Source: Hasllibacter sp963833115 (GTDB lineage: Bacteria > Pseudomonadota > Alphaproteobacteria > Rhodobacterales > Rhodobacteraceae). Taken from it: a stretch of DNA of 64,000 bases. Where the stretch lies: assembly GCA_963833115.1 (NCBI GenBank), contig CAWHWS010000002.1:310001-374000 (forward strand), given 5' to 3'. This document shows, piece by piece, positions 8,206 to 14,907 of this stretch (positions are counted from its first letter, which is position 1; the number at the start of each line of letters is the position of its first letter). The notes below the pieces were generated by a model. It searched no databases and had not been told where the DNA came from. It was given only the letters and a program-made list of their open reading frames with translations. A program made the position numbers and the translations under genes.

Positions 8206-9026
8206 GAGCGCACGTCGCGGAACGACTTCCTCCCCTCGTCCGACATCCCGAGGTAGAACTCCTTGACGTCGGGGTTCTCGCGCAGCTCCGCCGCCGGCCC
8301 CTCCATCACCACCCGCCCCGATTCCAGGATGTACCCCCGGTGCGCGAACCTGAGCGCCACGTTCGTGTTCTGCTCCGCCAGGAGGAAGCTCACCCCCTCG
8401 CGCTCGTTGAGGTCCTTCACGATCCCGAAGATCTCCTCCACGAGCTGCGGCGCGAGCCCCATGCTCGGCTCGTCCAGCAGGATCGTCTCCGGCCGGCTCA
8501 TCAGCGCGCGCCCGATCGCGCACATCTGCTGCTCGCCGCCGGAGGTGTAGCCCGCCTGCGACCCCCGCCGCTCGCGCAGCCGCGGGAAGTACCCGTAGAC
8601 CATCTCCAGGTCCCGCTTCACCGCCGCCGCCCCGTCGCGCCGCGTGTACGCCCCCGTGAGGAGGTTCTCCTCCACCGTCAGGTGCTCGAAGCAGTGCCGC
8701 CCCTCCATCACCTGGATGACGCCGCGCTGCACCAGCGCCTCGGGGCTTAGGTCCTGCACCCGCTCCCCGCGGTGCAGGATGGAGCCCTTGGTGACCTCCC
8801 CCCGCTCCGAATGCAGCAGGTTGCTGATCGCCTTGAGCGTCGTCGTCTTGCCCGCCCCGTTCCCGCCCAGGAGCGCGGTTATCCCGCCCTCGGGCACCGA
8901 GAGCGACACCCCCTTCAGCACGAGGATCACGTGGTTGTAGATCACCTCGATGTTGTTGACCTCGATGAGGGCGCGGCCCGCCGCCTCCGGGGCCGGGCCC
9001 GCGGGCGCCGTCTGGGTGTCGAGCAT
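8175..9026 (-). CDS. livF: Branched-chain-amino-acid-type ABC transporter ATPase, LivF-like
   Basis: This 283-residue cytoplasmic ATPase energises the Liv-type importer. It has a Walker A GGNGAGKTT (about 54-62), the signature region TSGGEQQMCAIGRALMSRP (an SGGEQQ variant), and a Walker B TILLDEPSMGL, followed by the switch histidine position occupied by LLAEQNT as in LivF proteins. The C-terminal extension RSFRDVRSYRRRKRWLS is longer than in E. coli LivF. It lies downstream of the binding-protein gene, separated by a strong hairpin. The real substrate may not be an amino acid, because CoA ligases flank the cluster. Confidence 0.92.
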   Translation of the reverse strand: MLDTQTAPAGPAPEAAGRALIEVNNIEVIYNHVILVLKGVSLSVPEGGITALLGGNGAGKTTTLKAISNLLHSERGEVTKGSILHRGERVQDLSPEALVQRGVIQVMEGRHCFEHLTVEENLLTGAYTRRDGAAAVKRDLEMVYGYFPRLRERRGSQAGYTSGGEQQMCAIGRALMSRPETILLDEPSMGLAPQLVEEIFGIVKDLNEREGVSFLLAEQNTNVALRFAHRGYILESGRVVMEGPAAELRENPDVKEFYLGMSDEGRKSFRDVRSYRRRKRWLS

Positions 9027-9066
9027 GGGGCCTCCTCGGAGGGGCGGTGCCGGGTCTTCGGTCGGT

Positions 9067-9094
9067 CCCGCGGCCGGATCGCTCCGGCCGCGGG
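9067..9094 (-). terminator. Strong intergenic hairpin between binding-protein and livF-like genes
   Basis: A perfect 11-base-pair inverted repeat (9067-9077 with 9084-9094, six-base loop) stands just after the binding-protein stop codon and has no T tract. In importer operons such hairpins often stabilise the upstream binding-protein mRNA or attenuate read-through. Either role is inference. Confidence 0.6.
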
Positions 9095-9101
9095 GCGCGT
9101 C

Positions 9102-10388
9102 TCAGCTTTCGGCGCAGCCGGGGGTGATGCCGTTCTCCGCCGCGTAGGCGAGGCTGTCCTCGGCCACGAGCGGGTCGATCACCGCCTTGTCGGGGTCGAT
9201 ATAGCCCGTGAGCGCCTCGAACCGCTGCTCGGAGGCGTTCCACTGCTGCACGAGGCCCTGGCCCGAGCCGCCATGGTTCTGGCAGGTCACGTCGAAGACC
9301 GGCCCGATCCCGGGCATGCCGAGCTCCTCCATCATCGCCTCCGTGATCTCCAGGTTGGCCATCCCGTCGCGCATCTGCGCCGGCGTGATGTCGGTCACCC
9401 CGTGCATCTCCTGGGCTACCTTGATCGCCTCGGCCGCCAGCATCGCGGCGTACATGCCCCGCGTGTAGAGCACCGAGCCCACGTTCGACCCGTCGCCCGC
9501 CGCCATCCCGGCGTCCACGACCGTCTCGCGGATCTCGTCGAAGATCGGCAGCTCGGCGTCCACCACGTTCATGTTGAGGGACTTGTACCCGTCCGCCGCC
9601 ATGCCCGCCGGGGTCACGTCGTGCTCCGCGCCGGCCCACCAGTTGCCGATGAAGTTCTCCATCGGGTAGCGGATGTTGGCCGCCTCCTGCACGGCGACCT
9701 GGTTCATCACGCCCCAGCCCCACATCAGCACGTAGTCCGGCTGCTCGCGCCGGATCTGCAGCCATTGGGATTTCTGCTCCTGGCCCGGATGGTCGACCGC
9801 GATCTCCGTGAGGTCGAAGCCGTGCTTCTCGCCCAGCGCTTGCAGCGTGCGGATCGGCTCCTTGCCGTAGGCCGAGTTGTGGTAGACCAGCGCGATCGTC
9901 TTGCCCGAGAGATCCCCGCCGTTCTCCTCCAGCAGGTAGTTCACCGCCACGGAGGCCGCGTCCCAGTAGTTGGCCGGGTAGTTGAAGACGTTCTGGAACA
10001 CCTCCCCGTTCACGGCCGAGGTGCGCCCGTAGCCCATCGTGTGCAGCGGGATGCCGTCCGCCTGCGTCTTGGGAATGAGCTGATAGGTGATCCCGGTCGA
10101 GAGCGGCTGGTACACCAGGGCGCCGTCGCCCTTGGTGTTCTCGTAGCATTCCACGCCCTTCTCGGTGTCGTAGGCCGTCTCGCACTCGACCACGCGCACC
10201 ATCTCGCCGCCGATGCCCCCGTCGCGCGCGTTCAGGAGGGCGAAATAGTCCTGGTACCCGTCCGAGAACGGGATCCCGCCCGCCGCGTAGGGCCCGGTCC
10301 GGTAGCTGAGGTCGGGGATCATCAGGTCGGCCAGGGCCGGCCCGGCGATCAGGGCGGCGAGCGCCGCGGATGTGAGGGTCGTCTTCAT
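9102..10388 (-). CDS. livK: Periplasmic substrate-binding protein of Liv-type ABC importer
   Basis: The 428-residue protein has a signal peptide ending near GPALADL, then a type I periplasmic-binding fold (IPDLSYRTGPYAAGGIPFSDGYQDYFALLN, GALVYQPLSTGITYQLIPK, GKTIALVYHNSAYGKEPI). It captures the substrate outside the membrane and delivers it to the LivH/LivM pair. It is longer than E. coli LivK (about 370), as in the Rhodobacterales subgroup whose genes lie beside CoA ligases. Two cysteines in the mature N-terminal part (VECETAYDTEKGVECYEN) and two near the C-terminus (VTCQNH, TPGCAES) could form disulfides. Confidence 0.9.
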   Translation of the reverse strand: MKTTLTSAALAALIAGPALADLMIPDLSYRTGPYAAGGIPFSDGYQDYFALLNARDGGIGGEMVRVVECETAYDTEKGVECYENTKGDGALVYQPLSTGITYQLIPKTQADGIPLHTMGYGRTSAVNGEVFQNVFNYPANYWDAASVAVNYLLEENGGDLSGKTIALVYHNSAYGKEPIRTLQALGEKHGFDLTEIAVDHPGQEQKSQWLQIRREQPDYVLMWGWGVMNQVAVQEAANIRYPMENFIGNWWAGAEHDVTPAGMAADGYKSLNMNVVDAELPIFDEIRETVVDAGMAAGDGSNVGSVLYTRGMYAAMLAAEAIKVAQEMHGVTDITPAQMRDGMANLEITEAMMEELGMPGIGPVFDVTCQNHGGSGQGLVQQWNASEQRFEALTGYIDPDKAVIDPLVAEDSLAYAAENGITPGCAES

Positions 10389-10410
10389 GTCGTCTCTCCC
10401 TTGAGGATGC

Positions 10411-10426
10411 CGGGGGTTCGCCCCCG
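10411..10426 (-). other. Short hairpin between livM-like and binding-protein genes
   Basis: A perfect six-base-pair GC stem (10411-10416 with 10421-10426) and four-base loop lies between the livM-like stop and the binding-protein start. It leaves an AAGGGAGAG ribosome-binding site exposed beside the ATG. It could be a processing or pausing site that sets higher binding-protein expression. Structure seen, role inferred. Confidence 0.4.
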
Positions 10427-10444
10427 ATCGTGATGTCGCATCAG

Positions 10445-11521
10445 TTAGTGCGGGAACGGCCAGAGCCGCAACTTCTCCTTCGTGAGCCGCCAGAGCTGCG
10501 CCAGCCCGTGCGGCTCCACGATCAGGAAGAACATGATCAGCCCCCCCACGATCACGAGGTTGAGATGCGCCACCAGCGATGTGTCCCAGCCCAGGAGGTC
10601 GACCCCCAAGAGCTTGAGCGCCACCGGCAGCAGCACCATGAACGCCGCCCCCGCGAAGCTGCCGAAGATGCTCCCCAGCCCTCCGATGATGATCATGAAC
10701 AGCACCAGGAACGACTTCTGGATGCCGAACGCCGCGCCCACCTCCACCGCGCCCAGGTAGACCGCGAAGAACAGCGCCCCCGAGATGCCGATGAAGAACG
10801 AGCTGACCGCGAAGGCCGTCAGCTTCGCCTTGAGGGGGTTCACCCCGATGATCTCGGCCGCGATGTCCATGTCCCGGATCGCCATCCAGGACCGCCCGAC
10901 CGTGCCCCGCGTCAGGTTCCGCACGAGCCACGCGGACGCGATCACGAACGCCAGGCAGAAGAGGTAGGTCGCCCAGGCGCTCGTCGCGGGTCCGGTGACC
11001 GCCACGCCCAGCACGGTGCGCTCCGGCGCCGTGATCTGCCCCGAGGCCGAGTAGTTGTAGAACCAGGACACCCGGTTGAAGAGCCATACCAGGAAGAACT
11101 GCGCCGCCAGTGTCGCGACGGCGAGGTAGAAACCCTTGATCCTGAGGGACGGCAGCCCGAACACCGTGCCCACCGCCGCGGTGATGAACCCCGCCAGCAC
11201 GACGTGCACGGCGATGCTCACATCCGGGAACGACGTCATCAGCTTGAAGCAGGAATACGCCCCCACGGCCATGAACCCGCCGGTCCCGAGCGATACCTGC
11301 CCGCAATACCCCGTCAGCACGTTCAGCCCCAGCGCCGCGATCGCGTAGATCAGGAACGGCAGCGCGATCGAGTTGACCCAATAGTCGTCGATCACGAAGG
11401 GCACGATCAGCAGCGCCACCGCCAGGATCGCGTAATACCCCCGCCGGTCGAGCCGCAGCGGGAACGTCTGCGCGTCCTCGGCATAGGACGTCTTGAAGTC
11501 GCCGGCTTCCCTGTAGATCAC
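10445..11521 (-). CDS. livM: Liv-type ABC importer permease, LivM-like
   Basis: This 358-residue multi-spanning membrane protein forms half of the translocation channel. Family features include LPFLIYAIAALGLNVLTGYCGQVSLGTGGFMAVGAY near the N-terminus. The EAA-type coupling loop follows: RGTVGRSWMAIRDMDIAAEIIGVNPLKAKL. The C-terminal core is IIIGGLGSIFGSFAGAAF. The best start is GTG at 11521, preceded by GGGAGGGG and overlapping the TGA of the upstream 71-residue gene in a GTGA junction, so the two are translationally coupled. Confidence 0.9.
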   Translation of the reverse strand: MIYREAGDFKTSYAEDAQTFPLRLDRRGYYAILAVALLIVPFVIDDYWVNSIALPFLIYAIAALGLNVLTGYCGQVSLGTGGFMAVGAYSCFKLMTSFPDVSIAVHVVLAGFITAAVGTVFGLPSLRIKGFYLAVATLAAQFFLVWLFNRVSWFYNYSASGQITAPERTVLGVAVTGPATSAWATYLFCLAFVIASAWLVRNLTRGTVGRSWMAIRDMDIAAEIIGVNPLKAKLTAFAVSSFFIGISGALFFAVYLGAVEVGAAFGIQKSFLVLFMIIIGGLGSIFGSFAGAAFMVLLPVALKLLGVDLLGWDTSLVAHLNLVIVGGLIMFFLIVEPHGLAQLWRLTKEKLRLWPFPH

Positions 11522-11733
11522 GCCTTGCCCCTCCCGGTCACGTAAGCCGCCAGATAGCTCCCCAGCCCCGCCCCCGCCGGCACCGCCGCATAGGCGACGG
11601 CGGGCGCCCACACGGGCACCCCCGCTGGCGGGTTCGCCACCCCCATCGCCAGGACCACCACGAACACCGCGCCGGCCGCCAGCATCAACCGATGCCCCCA
11701 CCGCCGGAACCCCGCGCTCGCCTGCGGGCTCAC
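11518..11733 (-). CDS. Small two-helix membrane protein (71 aa) inside liv cluster
   Basis: The sequence begins MSPQASAGFRRWGHRLMLAA (GTG start at 11733). It shows two hydrophobic helices, LMLAAGAVFVVVLAMGVA and APAVAYAAVPAGAGLGSYLAA, and a short basic tail. Base composition is GC-rich like the surrounding genes, unlike the neighbouring 110-residue gene. It is coupled by GTGA overlaps to both flanking genes, which supports it being real. Function unknown; it may be an accessory subunit of the importer. Confidence 0.65.
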   Translation of the reverse strand: MSPQASAGFRRWGHRLMLAAGAVFVVVLAMGVANPPAGVPVWAPAVAYAAVPAGAGLGSYLAAYVTGRGKA

Positions 11734-12062
11734 TCCGACGCCTCACCCTCGTCTGAATGATAACTTGCCGCTCGTACGTTTCGCCGTGGCGTTATCCTAT
11801 CTGATGTTTCATCGTCTACTCCACCCAGATCTATTGACTCATTTAGCCGATAGACACCTGCTGCAGTCGACTGGGAATGTCGCACGAGATTTTCAAGAGA
11901 AGTGCTAATGTAGCCAAGGAGCATGTAAATCGGTATTTGAGCAACCGCCAGAGTTAGAAACAGAAAGTCGGTTTCATCACCAGATGATGCAAAAGTCACA
12001 ACCGCAACGATCGCCGCGATCGCAGCAAGTATATAGAATATTAGGCCTAGGAGACTACCCAT
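11730..12062 (-). CDS. Low-GC two-helix membrane protein (110 aa), unknown, inserted between liv permeases
   Basis: The protein has two hydrophobic segments (LLGLIFYILAAIAAIVAVVTF, about 3-24; FLFLTLAVAQIPIYMLLGYI, about 33-52) and a polar, probably cytoplasmic tail rich in Asp, Glu and Arg. By hand count the gene is about 45-50% GC against roughly 70-75% around it, with codons such as ATA, AGA and TTA that neighbours avoid. Its stop overlaps the next start (GTGA) and it begins 4 bases after the livH-like gene. No family recognised. Composition suggests horizontal acquisition into the operon. Confidence 0.7.
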   Translation of the reverse strand: MGSLLGLIFYILAAIAAIVAVVTFASSGDETDFLFLTLAVAQIPIYMLLGYISTSLENLVRHSQSTAAGVYRLNESIDLGGVDDETSDRITPRRNVRAASYHSDEGEASE

Positions 12063-12065
12063 TAC

Positions 12066-13061
12066 TTACACCCGCTCAATGATCTTCTCCCCGAACAGCC
12101 CCTGCGGCCGGAACACCAGGAACACCAGCGCCAGCATGTAGGCGAACCAGTTCTCCGTCGCGCCGCCGATCAGTGGCCCGATGGTGAACTCGAACAGCTT
12201 CTCCCCCACCCCGATGATCAGCCCGCCGACGATGGCGCCGGGGATCGAGGTGAACCCCCCCAGCATCAGCACTGGCAGCGCCTTCAAGGCGATGAGGGAC
12301 AGCGAGAACTGCACCCCCGACTTCGCCCCCCACATGATCCCGGCCACCAGCGCCACGAACCCCGCCAGCGACCACACCAGCCACCAGATGAAGCCCAGCG
12401 AGATGCCGACCGACAGCGCCGCCTGATGGTCGTCCGCCACCGCCCGCAGGGCCCGGCCCTGCTTGGTGTACTGCGAGAACGCGACGAGCCCCGCGACCAG
12501 CACGATGGCGACGCCGGCGGCCACGATGTCCAGCGTGTCGATGAAGAAGCCGAAGAACGCCTCCGTCCCCAGCCCCGCCGTCAGGTCCTCGATGAAGAAC
12601 GACCCCCCCTGCGGCAGCCCGACGTCCAGCGTCTTGATGTCCGAGCCCCACATCAGGTCGCCCACCCCCTCGAGGAAGTAGGCCAGCCCGATGGTCGCCA
12701 TGAAGAGGATGATCGGCTCCTGCCCCACGAGGTGGCGAAGCACGTAGCGGTTCACCGCCCAGGCGAACGCGATCATCACCACCGTGGTCAGGAGGATCGC
12801 CGCCAGCGCCGGCACCTCCCAGCCGAAATAGTGCACGTCCGTCCCGAACACCGCGTTGATCAGGTGCGCGAACGGCACCTGGCCGTCCATGATCCCCACG
12901 AGGGTGAGCGCCGCGAACAGCGCCATCACCCCCTGCGCGTAGTTGAAGATGCCCGACGCCTTGAAGATCAGGACGAAGCCGAGGGCCACGAGCGCGTAGA
13001 GCACCCCGGCCATCAGCCCGTTGATCATCACCTCGCCCGCATAGAGCAGCTGGTCGGGCAT
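12066..13061 (-). CDS. livH: Liv-type ABC importer permease, LivH-like
   Basis: The 331-residue integral membrane permease pairs with the LivM-like subunit. Family motifs are INGLMAGVLYALVALGFVLIFKASGIFNYAQG near the N-terminus, the coupling loop YTKQGRALRAVADDHQAALSVGI, and the C-terminal LPVLMLGGFTSIPGAIVGGLIIGV. It is longer than E. coli LivH (308) through a periplasmic insert around GSDIKTLDVGLPQGGSFFIED, also seen in the CoA-ligase-linked subgroup. It starts at ATG 13061, 8 bases after the upstream unknown gene's stop. Confidence 0.93.
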   Translation of the reverse strand: MPDQLLYAGEVMINGLMAGVLYALVALGFVLIFKASGIFNYAQGVMALFAALTLVGIMDGQVPFAHLINAVFGTDVHYFGWEVPALAAILLTTVVMIAFAWAVNRYVLRHLVGQEPIILFMATIGLAYFLEGVGDLMWGSDIKTLDVGLPQGGSFFIEDLTAGLGTEAFFGFFIDTLDIVAAGVAIVLVAGLVAFSQYTKQGRALRAVADDHQAALSVGISLGFIWWLVWSLAGFVALVAGIMWGAKSGVQFSLSLIALKALPVLMLGGFTSIPGAIVGGLIIGVGEKLFEFTIGPLIGGATENWFAYMLALVFLVFRPQGLFGEKIIERV

Positions 13062-13069
13062 CGCCCCCC

Positions 13070-13579
13070 CTATCCCTTCGTGTCCGAGAGCCGCGCCGGC
13101 CCCGGATTCGCCTCGCCCGCGCCGGTCGCGGCCTCCCCGGGCAGGGCGCCCACGTCCTCCTCGCGGTCGAGCGCGGGCTCCACGTCGTCATAGTGCGAGC
13201 CCCCGTCCCGCCCCGGGTTCGGCCCGGTGGCGGCGGGGCAGGTGCACGCCGCCAGCAGCTCGATCGCCTTCTCCGACTGCTGGCCCACGGGCTGCGCCTC
13301 GAGGGCCGCGCGCGCCGCGCGCAGGCCCCAGTCGACGTCGCCGTCCACGTAGTCCGGCCGCCCCGCGCCCTCGCCGAGCCCGCCGCCGCGCGCGTCGCGC
13401 GACTGCCGCGCCACGCGCCCGAACGCGCCCAGCGCCGCCTCGCGCTCGTTGCGCCGCAGCTCCTCGAAATCCTCGGGCCGGAACCCCCGCAGCCGGTCGA
13501 TCATGTAGTTCGGGATCCCCCGGTCCTCCCCCAGCGCGTCCGCCAGGGTCTTCTTCAGCCAGGTCTCGTGATCGCTCAT
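13070..13579 (-). CDS. Hypothetical soluble protein (169 aa) between livG- and livH-like genes
   Basis: The protein begins MSDHETWLKKTLADALGEDR. It has no signal peptide or membrane segment. The N-terminal half is helical and charged (RLRGFRPEDFEELRRNEREAALGAFGRVARQ). The second half is low-complexity, rich in Gly, Ala, Pro and acidic residues, with a single CTC motif near 124-126. Its codon use matches the neighbours and it sits in tight operon spacing (51 bases after livG, 8 before livH). No family recognised; possibly a cytoplasmic accessory of the importer. Confidence 0.55.
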   Translation of the reverse strand: MSDHETWLKKTLADALGEDRGIPNYMIDRLRGFRPEDFEELRRNEREAALGAFGRVARQSRDARGGGLGEGAGRPDYVDGDVDWGLRAARAALEAQPVGQQSEKAIELLAACTCPAATGPNPGRDGGSHYDDVEPALDREEDVGALPGEAATGAGEANPGPARLSDTKG

Positions 13580-13630
13580 GCGTGCCTCCATCGGTGTGCG
13601 GAGGCCAACGGACGAGCGCGCCATCGGGTC

Positions 13631-14446
13631 CTAGTCATGCGCCACGCCCAGATAGGCGTCGATCACGTCCTGGTTGCCGCGCACCTCGTCCGGGGTTCCG
13701 TCCCCGATCAGGCGGCCGTAGTCCATCACCACGACCCGGTCCGAAAGGTCCATCACGACCCCCATGTCGTGCTCGATCAGCGCGACCGTCGTGCCGAACT
13801 CGTCGTTCACGTCGAGGATGTAGCGGCTCATGTCCTCCTTCTCCTCGACGTTCATGCCCGCCATCGGCTCGTCCAGCAGCAGGAGCTTCGGCTCCGCCGC
13901 CAGCGCGCGGGCCAGCTCGACCCGCTTCTTGAGCCCGTAGGGCAGCCGCCCCACCGGCGTCTTGCGGATCGCCTGGATCTCCAGGAAGTCGATGATCTTC
14001 TCGACGGCCTCGCGGTTCTCCTGCTCCTCGCGCGCCGCCGGCCCCCACCACAGCGCCTGCGCCGCCAGCCCCCGCCGCATGTGCGTGAGCCGCCCGGTCA
14101 TCACGTTGTCGAGCACGCTCATCCCGTTGAAGAGCGCGATGTTCTGGAACGTCCGCGCGATCCCCTGCCGCGCGACCTGATAGGGCTTCATCGGCGGGCG
14201 CCGCTCGCCGCGGAACCACACCTCCCCCTCCTGCGGATTGTAGAAGCCCGAGATCACGTTGAGCATCGAGGATTTGCCCGCCCCGTTCGGCCCGATGATC
14301 GCCCGTATCTCCCCCTCCCGGATGTCGAACGAGATGTCCTTGATCGCCACCACCCCCCCGAACCGCAAGGTGATGTTCCGCATCTCCATCAGCGTGCCGC
14401 CGATGGTGCGGCCGTCGGAAGTCAATGTCGGTCGTGCATCAAGCAT
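13631..14446 (-). CDS. livG: Liv-type ABC transporter ATPase, LivG-like
   Basis: The 271-residue ATPase partners LivF in the importer. Visible motifs are Walker A IGPNGAGKSS (about 52-61), the LivG region RQGIARTFQNIALFNGMSVLDNVM, Walker B LLLLDEPMAGMN, and a switch histidine in VALIEHDMGVVMDL. The usual LSGGQ is replaced by LPYGLKKRVELARAL, a variant common in LivG-type ATPases near CoA ligase genes. The gene starts 8 bases after the upstream 150-residue secreted protein gene. Confidence 0.92.
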   Translation of the reverse strand: MLDARPTLTSDGRTIGGTLMEMRNITLRFGGVVAIKDISFDIREGEIRAIIGPNGAGKSSMLNVISGFYNPQEGEVWFRGERRPPMKPYQVARQGIARTFQNIALFNGMSVLDNVMTGRLTHMRRGLAAQALWWGPAAREEQENREAVEKIIDFLEIQAIRKTPVGRLPYGLKKRVELARALAAEPKLLLLDEPMAGMNVEEKEDMSRYILDVNDEFGTTVALIEHDMGVVMDLSDRVVVMDYGRLIGDGTPDEVRGNQDVIDAYLGVAHD

Positions 14447-14454
14447 ACCCGCTT

Positions 14455-14907
14455 CTAACTCCCTGAAGCTTCAGCCAGTAAACTACAGTTCTTCTTAACT
14501 ACTAATGCTTCCGCTTTTTCCGCCACCTCAGCCTTTGGAACAGCCAAACCCATCTCTTCTATACTGCGGGCAGCAAGGGTGGACATAACCCCAATCTTAA
14601 ACGGTATGTTAGGACCAAACAGAAAGCGCCTTTCCTCGATCGGAAAATCCACCAACATATCCTCGCCGCTTATCTGTCCCGCCTCATAATCCATGAAGAA
14701 CGTTCGGCCGGCCGAATAGGCAAGGTCGAACCATTCGGCGCCACGGTCGTAGTCACCGGGTATCCACGAGGACGCATGGGAGCATTGGAACAGGGTCCAT
14801 GCCTCGTAGCCAATGCTGGCACCATTCCGTTCCTGCGCACCCAACGGCGCAATTAAACCGCAAAGCGCTATACTGGCGGCGACGCTTCGCAGCAGTAGCG
14901 CCCTCAC
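14455..14907 (-). CDS. Low-GC secreted protein (150 aa), unknown
   Basis: A signal peptide (MRALLLRSVAASIALCGLIAPLGAQ, cut near residue 25) leads a mature domain of about 125 residues with cysteines in FQCSHASSW and VKKNCSLL that could pair. The body is mixed alpha/beta with no motif I recognise. The gene averages near 50% GC by hand count, well below its neighbours. Its ATG overlaps the stop of the CoA ligase gene (ATGA), and livG follows after 8 bases, so it is embedded in the operon. It is the second AT-richer gene in this cluster. Confidence 0.7.
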   Translation of the reverse strand: MRALLLRSVAASIALCGLIAPLGAQERNGASIGYEAWTLFQCSHASSWIPGDYDRGAEWFDLAYSAGRTFFMDYEAGQISGEDMLVDFPIEERRFLFGPNIPFKIGVMSTLAARSIEEMGLAVPKAEVAEKAEALVVKKNCSLLAEASGS

